Part shown: positions 26,395 through 33,079 of the stretch, in pieces | How the letters are laid out: each line of letters starts with the position of its first letter | How positions within the stretch are numbered: the stretch's first letter is position 1 | Assembly: GCA_013036105.1 (NCBI GenBank) | Contig: JAAXCX010000009.1 | Span: forward strand, 1 to 64,000 | Reading direction: 5' to 3' | Length of the DNA: 64,000 bases | Source of the DNA: Vulcanimicrobiota bacterium | Lineage (GTDB): Bacteria; Vulcanimicrobiota; Vulcanimicrobiia; Vulcanimicrobiales; Vulcanimicrobiaceae | Made by a program: the position numbers and the translations under genes | Notes under the pieces: model-generated | Seen by the model: only the letters and a program-made list of their open reading frames with translations | Databases searched by the model: none | Told to the model about the DNA's origin: nothing

Positions 26395-26433
26395 AAAGTT
26401 TGAGCTAGGCGCAATGCCGCGCCAGGAAACTTT
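26395..26433 (+). promoter_or_regulatory. Nested inverted repeats in the sedolisin gene leader
   Basis: AAAGTTT (26395-26401) pairs with AAACTTT (26427-26433), and GGCGC pairs with GCGCC inside. Together they can form a two-part stem in the 141-base leader between the two genes. No known riboswitch motif is recognised. Confidence 0.35.
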
Positions 26434-26496
26434 CGCGCCGCGCGCAATCGCCCGACTAAAGTCTCAGACGGATCCTTTCTTTTCCTTACTTCCTTC

Positions 26497-26503
26497 TAAG
26501 GAG
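26497..26503 (+). promoter_or_regulatory. Ribosome-binding site deciding a TTG start
   Basis: TAAGGAG lies six bases before the TTG at 26510. It supports TTG as the start, directly ahead of the signal peptide, over the in-frame ATG at 26414. Confidence 0.75.
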
Positions 26504-26509
26504 TTCCCG

Positions 26510-27832
26510 TTGCACAAGAAAATCGCACTCGCTCTGGGAGCGGCGGCGGCGTTTGCGCTGGCTGCCTGTTCGGGTGTTTCCAACAACACGATTCCGGGCG
26601 GCGCGCAACTGGCGGCGCCGCAATCCAACATTTCCGCTTCGTGCGGCGCAGCGGCCGAAGGTTTCGCGCGCTGCTTTTCGCTGGTTCGCACCGACGTCGG
26701 CGGCGGTGATCCGAACGGATACCACGGACTTTACGGCGGGCCGCCGGTCCTCCAACCGCTCAGCGTCTCCCCCGACCGGCGCCCGACTCCGACCCCCAGG
26801 CCGACTTCGACGCCGGTTCAATCACCGACGCCGTCCCCGGCTCCGGGAAATCCGGCCGGCTACGGCCCAGCCGATCTGCAGGCGGCATATAGCTTGCCGT
26901 CATCTACCGCGGGCGCCGGACAAACCGTTGCGATCGTCGACGCGTATGACGACAAGACGGCTGAAAACGATCTCGGCGTCTATCGCGCGCAATTTGGATT
27001 GGCGCCTTGCACCACCGCGAACGGTTGTTTCAAGAAGGTCAATCAAACCGGCGGCAGCACGCCGCCGACGGCCAACGCAAGCTGGGGTCAGGAAATTTCG
27101 TTGGACATCGATATGGTGTCGGCGATCTGTCCGAATTGCCACATCCTGCTGGTTGAGGCCAACAGCGCAAGCTTCGCCGATTTAGGCACCGCGGTGAACA
27201 CTGCCGCGTCGCTCGGCGCCAACGCGATCAGCAATAGCTACGGCGGCGGTGAGAGCTCGGCCGAAACGACGACCTACGACGCATACTACAACCACCCCGG
27301 ACATGCCGTCACCGTGAGCTCCGGCGACAACGGCTACGGCGTCCAATATCCGGCGGCGTCGCAATACGTCACGGCGGTCGGCGGCACGTCGCTCTCGAAA
27401 GCGAGCAACACGCGCGGCTGGAATGAAACGGTCTGGAACGGCGCGGGCTCAGGCTGCAGCGCGTACGAGCCGAAACCTTCGTGGCAAACCGACACGGGTT
27501 GCGCGCGGCGCACCGTGGCCGACGTCTCGGCAGTGGCCGATCCCAACACCGGCGTTGCCGTTTACGACAGCACCGCATATTTGGGACAATCGGGCTGGAT
27601 GGTCTTCGGCGGCACGAGCGTCGCATCACCGGTTATCGCGTCGGTGTACGCGCTCGCCGGCAACGGCGGTTCGGTGAACTACGGATCGTATCCGTACGGG
27701 CATCTGAGCTCGCTGTTCGACGTCACTTCGGGCAGCAACGGAAGCTGCGGAAGCAGCTACCTGTGCACCGGCAAGACCGGCTACGACGGTCCGACCGGAA
27801 ACGGCACGCCGAACGGCGCCGCCGCTTTCTAA
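26510..27832 (+). CDS. Lipoprotein sedolisin-like serine-carboxyl peptidase (family S53)
   Basis: A 440-residue secreted protease. The lipobox is LAAC (Cys20). A Pro/Thr/Ser linker (RPTPTPRPTSTPVQSPTPSP) separates the N terminus from the catalytic domain, which begins near GYGPADLQAAYSLP. Catalytic candidates follow the sedolisin layout: Glu195 and Asp199 in WGQEISLDIDM, oxyanion Asp273 in SSGDNG, and nucleophile Ser370 in GGTSVASP. No large propeptide is visible before the domain, unlike typical sedolisins. The Glu-Asp-Ser set argues against an ordinary subtilisin. Membrane-anchored and extracytoplasmic. Confidence 0.87.
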   Translation: MHKKIALALGAAAAFALAACSGVSNNTIPGGAQLAAPQSNISASCGAAAEGFARCFSLVRTDVGGGDPNGYHGLYGGPPVLQPLSVSPDRRPTPTPRPTSTPVQSPTPSPAPGNPAGYGPADLQAAYSLPSSTAGAGQTVAIVDAYDDKTAENDLGVYRAQFGLAPCTTANGCFKKVNQTGGSTPPTANASWGQEISLDIDMVSAICPNCHILLVEANSASFADLGTAVNTAASLGANAISNSYGGGESSAETTTYDAYYNHPGHAVTVSSGDNGYGVQYPAASQYVTAVGGTSLSKASNTRGWNETVWNGAGSGCSAYEPKPSWQTDTGCARRTVADVSAVADPNTGVAVYDSTAYLGQSGWMVFGGTSVASPVIASVYALAGNGGSVNYGSYPYGHLSSLFDVTSGSNGSCGSSYLCTGKTGYDGPTGNGTPNGAAAF

Positions 27833-27844
27833 ACCGCACCGGCG

Positions 27845-27866
27845 GGAGGGGCCGAAAGGCCCCTCC
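27845..27866 (+). terminator. Hairpin after the sedolisin gene
   Basis: GGAGGGGCC and GGCCCCTCC make a perfect nine-base stem closed by a GAAA tetraloop, 12 bases after the stop at 27832. It lacks a T-run itself; a true U-tract terminator follows at 27882-27908. Confidence 0.7.
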
Positions 27867-27881
27867 TGACGAAGATTTGAG

Positions 27882-27908
27882 CCCGTGAGAAACTCACGGG
27901 TTTTTTTT
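27882..27908 (+). terminator. Intrinsic terminator overlapping the GerMN gene start
   Basis: CCCGTGAG and CTCACGGG form a perfect eight-base stem around AAA, followed at once by eight T. This is a textbook Rho-independent terminator. The GTG at 27885-27887, the only usable start for the next gene, lies in the 5' arm, and the T-run encodes its first Phe residues. It could terminate the sedolisin transcript, attenuate the next operon, or both. Confidence 0.85.
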
Positions 27909-28400
27909 CTGCTGGCGCTCCTGATCGCGGTCGCCGCCATCGCCTGGTATATTTCGTCGCACCGCACCTCGGCGGGCGAAGTCACCGTTTACTACTCGAA
28001 GGTAGACGGCCAATCGGAGATTCCGTGGACGATCTCCGCGCGCGCGCAGCAGCCCGGTGAAAGCGCCGCGGCATACGCGCAGTATCTTGCGTTGTACGCC
28101 GCATCGCAAGCCGTCGCCGGGCCTCCGTCAGACGTCACGGCGATTCGTTTTCCGGCCGGAACCCAAGTGCTCTCCGTGACCGTTGACGGTACGACCGCAA
28201 CCGTCAATCTTTCGCCTGAAGTTCATCATCCCGGCGACGGCGCCTTGAATGAAAGCGGCGAATTTAAAGCGCTGATCTGGACGATGACCGCACGACCGGG
28301 GATAGATGCTGTCGCGGTGCGTGTCGCGGGCAGCAAGGTCGCGACGCTGAACGGAGGGAGTTTCGAGCTCGATGAACCGTTACGCCGTTCGGATTGGTAG
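27885..28400 (+). CDS. GerMN-domain protein
   Basis: A 171-residue membrane-anchored or secreted protein with an N-terminal hydrophobic segment (VFFLLALLIAVAAIAWYIS). Its GerMN (sporulation/germination) domain spans about residues 33-160: VTVYYSK, PSDVTAIRFPAGTQVLSVTVDGTTATVNLSPE, and ALIWTMTARPGIDAVAVRVAG. GerMN proteins occur in non-sporulating bacteria too. The GTG start lies inside a terminator hairpin, and a CTG just after the T-run is a possible alternative. It overlaps the amidase gene by 29 bases. B. subtilis gerM also neighbours the glutamate racemase gene racE. Confidence 0.85.
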   Translation: MRNSRVFFLLALLIAVAAIAWYISSHRTSAGEVTVYYSKVDGQSEIPWTISARAQQPGESAAAYAQYLALYAASQAVAGPPSDVTAIRFPAGTQVLSVTVDGTTATVNLSPEVHHPGDGALNESGEFKALIWTMTARPGIDAVAVRVAGSKVATLNGGSFELDEPLRRSDW

Positions 28401-29892
28401 CGCACTCGCTCTTGCGCTGAGTTTTCAGCTCGGGCAGTTTGCGACCGCAAGCGCCGCTGAGAACCCTTACGGATACGACGGCAAACGCGTCGTTTTTGAA
28501 ACGCTGGTGCAGCGAAGCGGCGGCCCGGCCGTTTCCGCCGACGATCCGGGCCTGCATCAACTCGTGAGAAACGCGGGCGGCTCCGTGACGTGGGATGCCG
28601 ACAATCAGTACGTTCTTGTGACGTTTCCCGGCCCGACGGTTATCAGCTTCGCCATTGGCGATGCGCACTATCTGATCGGATCCGTTTCGCATCCGGCCGC
28701 GTTTGCTCCATTCGTGCGCGACGGACACGCGTTCATCCCGCTCAACGACGTTCTGCGCGCACTCAAGCTGCCGGCGTACTCAACGGCTGCAGCGGACGCG
28801 GCGCCCGCAACGTCAACGCCGCTTCCGGGCCCGGTTTCGACGGCGGATGTCGCGCCCGCGCCGACGACGCCGCCATTTGCAACGCCGATGCCGTCGCCGC
28901 AGCCCGATCAGCTCGCGCAAGTGACCGGCGTGGACGTGCAAGTCCAGCCCGGGTCAGTAACCATACGCATCGGCATCACCGGAAACGGCGCGTACGAATG
29001 GCACCGGTTGCGCGCTCCCGACAACCGCTGGTGGATCGACGTGCATACCGCCCGCCTGGCGACTGCGCCGATCGATCAGAACGGCGGCGCGCTCGTCTCC
29101 GCGGTCCGAGTTCGCCAACAGCCGGCCGACACAGTGCGCGTGGCGCTTTCGTTGCCCGCTTCCGAGCAAGTTGACGTGGCGCCCGGCAATGACGGCATCA
29201 CCATCGTCGTCTCCAACCGGATTGTCGCTGCAGCGACGCGCGGTTCCGGCACGTTCGGCAGCATCGCGACCGCAAACGCATCGCCGCTCGCCAGTCCCGC
29301 AGCATCGCCCGGCGCGCGCTATGTGCCGTCCAATCCCAGACTCATCGTCCTCGATCCGGGACACGGCGGAAGCGATCCGGGCGCCGTGCGCGGCAGTCTC
29401 CAAGAGAAAATGGTTACGCTTGATATTGCCAAGCGCGTACGCGATCTTCTCGTCGACCGGGGCTGGCAGGTCGTCATGACACGCACGGACGACCGCGACG
29501 TATTCGCCGCCAACGATTCCGCGCACGACGAGCTGCAAGCGCGCGACGACGTCGCCAACTCGCGCGGAGCCCGGCTGCTCGTAAGCGTTCACGTGAACAG
29601 CTACGTCAACTCGGGGCCTCACGGCGTTGCGACCTACTATTATAAAGCCGGCGATCTGGCGCTCGCGCAGGCGCTCAGCCGCCGCATCGCCTCGGAACTG
29701 GGAATCAACAATAACGGCGTTATCAAAGATAAGCTCTACGTCGTCAATCATGCCGTCATGCCGGCCGCGCTGGTCGAAACCGCCTACATCTCGAATCCCG
29801 ATGATTTCGCGCTCTTGCAGTCGGGAAGTTGGCGCCAGAGGATGGCACAAGCGATCGCCGACGGCATCGTCGACTTTACCGAAAGCAACTAG
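28372..29892 (+). CDS. N-acetylmuramoyl-L-alanine amidase (Amidase_3) with AMIN domain
   Basis: Exported peptidoglycan amidase, 506 residues, cutting the bond between MurNAc and the stem peptide. After the signal peptide come a copper-amine-oxidase-N-like region (about 40-135), a Pro/Thr linker, an AMIN domain (about 180-290) for wall targeting, and the catalytic domain from about 320. Zinc ligands are His331 (LDPGHGGSDPGA), Glu345 (LQEKMV) and His407 (SVHVNSY); the catalytic Glu469 is in ALVETAYISNP. It sits between GerMN and murI, in a cell-wall gene set. Confidence 0.94.
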   Translation: MNRYAVRIGSALALALSFQLGQFATASAAENPYGYDGKRVVFETLVQRSGGPAVSADDPGLHQLVRNAGGSVTWDADNQYVLVTFPGPTVISFAIGDAHYLIGSVSHPAAFAPFVRDGHAFIPLNDVLRALKLPAYSTAAADAAPATSTPLPGPVSTADVAPAPTTPPFATPMPSPQPDQLAQVTGVDVQVQPGSVTIRIGITGNGAYEWHRLRAPDNRWWIDVHTARLATAPIDQNGGALVSAVRVRQQPADTVRVALSLPASEQVDVAPGNDGITIVVSNRIVAAATRGSGTFGSIATANASPLASPAASPGARYVPSNPRLIVLDPGHGGSDPGAVRGSLQEKMVTLDIAKRVRDLLVDRGWQVVMTRTDDRDVFAANDSAHDELQARDDVANSRGARLLVSVHVNSYVNSGPHGVATYYYKAGDLALAQALSRRIASELGINNNGVIKDKLYVVNHAVMPAALVETAYISNPDDFALLQSGSWRQRMAQAIADGIVDFTESN

Positions 29893-29900
29893 CCGGCTTC

Positions 29901-30665
29901 GTGTTAGGACTTTTCGATTCGGGGCTCGGCGGACTTACCGTGCTGCAGCGCTTGCGCGAGCGGCTGCCCCAGCAAGATATCATTTTCTTCGCGGATCAGC
30001 TGCACGTGCCGTACGGCGACCGCACGCCGGGCGAACTGGTCGAACTGCTGCGCGCAAACGTCGAGTTCTTGGATGCGCGAGCAGTCGACGCCATCGTTAT
30101 GGCGTGCAACACATCGTGCGCGACGGCGGCCCGCGAAGGCTGGCCCGTAACGAAAGCGCCGATCCTGGACCTGATCGAGTCGGCCGCCATCGCGGTGGAA
30201 AGCGCCGGTTACCAGCGCATCGGCGTCGTGGCGACCGCCGCTACGACGGCCACGCGGGCGTACACGCAAAAAATTACCAGCCGCATATCGCGTGCGCACG
30301 TTTTTGAAGTTGCCGCGCCGGCGCTGGTGCCGCTGGTCGAAGCGGGAAAACTCGTTGGAGAAGAACCGCGCGCCGCCGTTGCCGCGGTCTGTGCGCAACT
30401 GCCGCCCGATCTCGATGCGGTGCTGTTGGCATGCACGCATTATCCGCTGTTGGATGCGCATTTCGCGGCCGCTCTGGGCGAAGGCGTCGCCAGAATCGAT
30501 CCCGCGATCGTGCATGCCGAACGCGCGGCGGCCATTGCCGCGCACGAAGGTTTCGCGCCCGGAACGGGATCGATCACCTGCATCACGAGCGGCGATCCCG
30601 AACGTTTCCGCCTGGCGGTAACCAATGTGCTCGGAAAGCTGCCGGAGATAACGTTTGAACGTTAA
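29901..30665 (+). CDS. murI: Glutamate racemase
   Basis: Supplies D-glutamate for the peptidoglycan stem peptide. 254 residues from the GTG at 29901, which gives the conserved start LGLFDSGLGGLTV. The two catalytic cysteines are Cys69 in MACNTSCAT and Cys178 in LLACTHYPLL; FADQLHVPYGDRTPGEL is also family-typical. It is nine bases downstream of the amidase and overlaps the next gene by 11 bases. Confidence 0.95.
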   Translation: MLGLFDSGLGGLTVLQRLRERLPQQDIIFFADQLHVPYGDRTPGELVELLRANVEFLDARAVDAIVMACNTSCATAAREGWPVTKAPILDLIESAAIAVESAGYQRIGVVATAATTATRAYTQKITSRISRAHVFEVAAPALVPLVEAGKLVGEEPRAAVAAVCAQLPPDLDAVLLACTHYPLLDAHFAAALGEGVARIDPAIVHAERAAAIAAHEGFAPGTGSITCITSGDPERFRLAVTNVLGKLPEITFER

Positions 30666-31860
30666 GGTCGCGATCGCGGGCGGCGGCCCGGCCGGCATGG
30701 TACTGGGATTTTTGCTGGCGCGGGCGGGAATCGAAGTCGCCGTCCTTGAGAAGCACGCCGACTTTCTGCGCGATTTCCGCGGCGATACGATCCACCCGTC
30801 AACGCTGGACATCATCTGGGAACTCGGGCTACTTGACGCGTTCCTCGCGCTTCCTCACAGCGAAATCACGCAGTTCTCGGGCGTCGTCAACGACAGGGTC
30901 TATCCGTTCGTGGATTTGAGTCACGTTCCGACGCACTGCAAATTTCTCGCGTTCATGCCGCAGTGGGATTTCTTGAACTTCTTGGCCGAGCGCGGCCGGA
31001 GCTATTCGGCTTTTCATCTGCTCATGGAAACCGAAGCGGTTGAGACACTGAATGAAGGAGCGAAAGTCACAGGCGTACGCGCTAGGGGCGCGCAAGGCGA
31101 GATCGAGATCCGCGCGGATCTCACGGTCGGAGCTGATGGCCGCCACTCGACGCTGCGCAGTTCGGCGCGGCTGCCGGTGAAAGATTTCGGCGCGCCGATC
31201 GATGTGCTCTGGCTGCGGCTGCCGCGCGAGCCTTCGGATCCTGGCCAAGTCTTCGGCTACATCAAGCAGGGAAAAATTTTCGTCATGCTCATGCGCGATA
31301 CGTACTGGCAGTGTGCGTATGTGATTCCAAAAGGTTCGTTCGCGGCAATCCAGGCGCGCGGAATAGAAGCGTTTCGATCCGGCGTCGCGCAGCAAGCGCC
31401 GTTTGTTGCCGATCGGGTAGGCGCGCTGCGAAGCTGGGATGACGTCAAGTTGCTGACGGTCCAAGTCGACCGTCTTGAAAAATGGTATCGCGAGGGTTTG
31501 CTGTTTATCGGCGACGCCGCCCACGCGATGTCGCCCATTGGCGGCGTCGGGATCAATCTCGCCGTGCAAGACGCGGTCGCGGCTGCCAATATTCTTTATC
31601 CCGCGCTGTCGGCCAGGCGCGCCCCCGATTTGGCGGCGGTGCAGCGGCGGCGAACGTTTCCGACCGTGATGACGCAGAATATGCAGCTGCTCATTCAAAA
31701 CACGTTCATGTCGCGCATATTGCGCGCCGATACGCAGGAACAGGCGAAGCGGCCGCTTTTCTTGGAAGCATTCAAACACTTTCCGCTCCTGCGGCGCGTT
31801 CCGGCGCGGCTGATTGGCGTCGGCTTCCGACCCGAACATGTCCGAACGCCCGCCGTTTAA
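30655..31860 (+). CDS. FAD-dependent monooxygenase (PHBH/UbiH-like)
   Basis: A 401-residue flavoprotein hydroxylase. It has the N-terminal dinucleotide fold (VAIAGGGPAGMVLGFLLARAGIEVAVLEKH), the DG motif (VGADGRHSTLR) and the second FAD motif (FIGDAAHAMSPIGGVGINLAVQDA). GDTIHPSTLDIIWELGLLD is typical of the PHBH group. TTG start at 30655, overlapping murI. Substrate is unknown: aromatic hydroxylation or a polyketide-type tailoring step are both possible. Confidence 0.9.
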   Translation: MNVKVAIAGGGPAGMVLGFLLARAGIEVAVLEKHADFLRDFRGDTIHPSTLDIIWELGLLDAFLALPHSEITQFSGVVNDRVYPFVDLSHVPTHCKFLAFMPQWDFLNFLAERGRSYSAFHLLMETEAVETLNEGAKVTGVRARGAQGEIEIRADLTVGADGRHSTLRSSARLPVKDFGAPIDVLWLRLPREPSDPGQVFGYIKQGKIFVMLMRDTYWQCAYVIPKGSFAAIQARGIEAFRSGVAQQAPFVADRVGALRSWDDVKLLTVQVDRLEKWYREGLLFIGDAAHAMSPIGGVGINLAVQDAVAAANILYPALSARRAPDLAAVQRRRTFPTVMTQNMQLLIQNTFMSRILRADTQEQAKRPLFLEAFKHFPLLRRVPARLIGVGFRPEHVRTPAV

Positions 31861-31904
31861 ATATGAACTGCCGCGCTGGACTTTGCGTCCGGGACGTGGT
31901 AAAG

Positions 31905-31925
31905 TAACTTTGCGTGACAAAGTTA
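31905..31925. promoter_or_regulatory. Inverted repeat surrounding a GTG start
   Basis: TAACTTTG (31905-31912) and CAAAGTTA (31918-31925) are perfect eight-base arms around CGTGA, which holds the GTG start at 31914. TAAAGT at 31900-31905 would serve as a -10 element that starts transcription at or next to the GTG. This looks like an operator straddling a leaderless start, or a hairpin presenting the start codon. Confidence 0.5.
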
Positions 31926-32357
31926 TATGCATCCGCGTCCGTCGCATTCGTTTGTGCGTTGGTCGTTGCGGCGTATATGCTTTGGATCTTTGGCCGTCCG
32001 CCGATGCCCGTGTCGCTCGGCACCGTGCTTTGGGATGACGAGACGGGCTTTTCGGTGAGCAAAGTGGCGCGTCACCCGGTTTCAGCAGCGTATGGTGAGC
32101 GCTACGCGTGGACGCTTCACAGCGCGCACGTCTTCGATAATAATGGCCGCACGTATGCTGCGAACGCAGGCAGCGCCGCTCACCGGATACTCGGCGCTAT
32201 GGACACCGAGCATCTCACCTTTCTGCTTCCCGCAAATGTCGAACAGCCGGCCATCGTCTTTGACGACACGCTTCGTTGGTCGTCAATCGCCGGTGCGCTA
32301 AGGGCAGGGCATCCCGAACTCTACGAGCCTCATCGCTTTAACCTGCGTTATGACTAG
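31914..32357 (+). CDS. Membrane-anchored protein of unknown function
   Basis: A 147-residue protein with one N-terminal hydrophobic segment (ASVAFVCALVVAAYMLWIFG) and an extracytoplasmic remainder. That part reads like a small beta-rich domain (ERYAWTLHSAHVFDNNGRTYAANAG; HLTFLLPANVEQPAIVF). I recognise no family. The start is the GTG at 31914, which lies in the loop of an inverted repeat and has no Shine-Dalgarno sequence. It converges on the PAP2 gene with a four-base overlap. Confidence 0.6.
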   Translation: MTKLYASASVAFVCALVVAAYMLWIFGRPPMPVSLGTVLWDDETGFSVSKVARHPVSAAYGERYAWTLHSAHVFDNNGRTYAANAGSAAHRILGAMDTEHLTFLLPANVEQPAIVFDDTLRWSSIAGALRAGHPELYEPHRFNLRYD

Positions 32358-32998
32358 AGTGCGACGATGTGAAAGAGCCAGAAGAAAACGCCGACGCTGA
32401 ACGTCGCGAGAACGGCTCCGGCGACGACCTGGGCGACGGTATGCGCGCGCAGGTAGACGCGCGCCCAGCAGACCATTGGAATCAAGACCAGAAACGGCAG
32501 CGGCTGGCGCCCGTAGAGCAGGCTCAGCGCGACCAGCGGCGCGGTGATCCCGACCGCGTGCGTGCTAATCTTCCAGTAGCGCGTGATGTATTGCACGACC
32601 GCGGTCGCCAGCGTATAGCCGGCCATCGATGCGACCAGCAGTTTTGGCGCGTGGGTCAGCCATAACGTGGCGGTACCGGCCAGATAGAACATGACGAAGA
32701 TAAAAAAGACCTGCTCGCGCTCTTCGCGGATCGACATGTCGAGATCGGAAATGCGCTCGGTCGCATACAGCCAGAAGATGAAGAGCATGGGCCCGATCGA
32801 CGTGAAGAACGTGCTCAGGAAAAGCAGGCGCCAAAAGTCGTCCGTGCTTCCGGCGCGCACGTGTGACAATATGACGAAGAGCGCCAGCGCCGTAAGGAAT
32901 GGATTGAAGATGGTGGAGAGGATGCGTGCCAGGTCGCGCCACACGCGCCGGTTCTTGATGGGGATCGGAGTGAGCGACGGGTGCAGATGGACCACCAA
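32354..32998 (-). CDS. PAP2-superfamily membrane phosphatase-like protein
   Basis: A 214-residue protein with about six membrane segments. It has a degenerate form of the PAP2 signature: SIREEREQ for motif 1, KISTHAVG in place of PSGH (catalytic His kept), and RVYLRAHTVAQVVAGA for motif 3 (catalytic Arg and His kept). PAP2 enzymes dephosphorylate lipid phosphates such as undecaprenyl pyrophosphate or phosphatidate. The loss of PSGH leaves activity uncertain. Confidence 0.75.
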   Translation of the reverse strand: MVVHLHPSLTPIPIKNRRVWRDLARILSTIFNPFLTALALFVILSHVRAGSTDDFWRLLFLSTFFTSIGPMLFIFWLYATERISDLDMSIREEREQVFFIFVMFYLAGTATLWLTHAPKLLVASMAGYTLATAVVQYITRYWKISTHAVGITAPLVALSLLYGRQPLPFLVLIPMVCWARVYLRAHTVAQVVAGAVLATFSVGVFFWLFHIVAL

Positions 32999-33053
32999 AC
33001 CTACTAGGCCCGCCTGCCTGCCTCGCTCCTGCCGCGGTGAGGGGCTCCGCCCA

Positions 33054-33070
33054 GGAGCCTGTCGAAACGG
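33054..33070 (+). repeat. Partial copy of a dispersed GAGCCTGTCGAA repeat
   Basis: GGAGCCTGTCGAAACGG lies in the 81-base gap between the PAP2 gene and dxs, ten bases before the dxs ATG. It matches the core of the CCTGAGCxTGTCGAAGG repeat also seen at 16260. The rest of the gap is GC-rich, with a short CTGCCTGCCT direct repeat. Confidence 0.4.
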
Positions 33071-33079
33071 ACGGCCTTC

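Noticed and set aside
28954-29850. Long minus-strand open frame opposite the amidase
   Set aside because: Antisense to catalytic motifs of a well-conserved enzyme; no start site or domain support.
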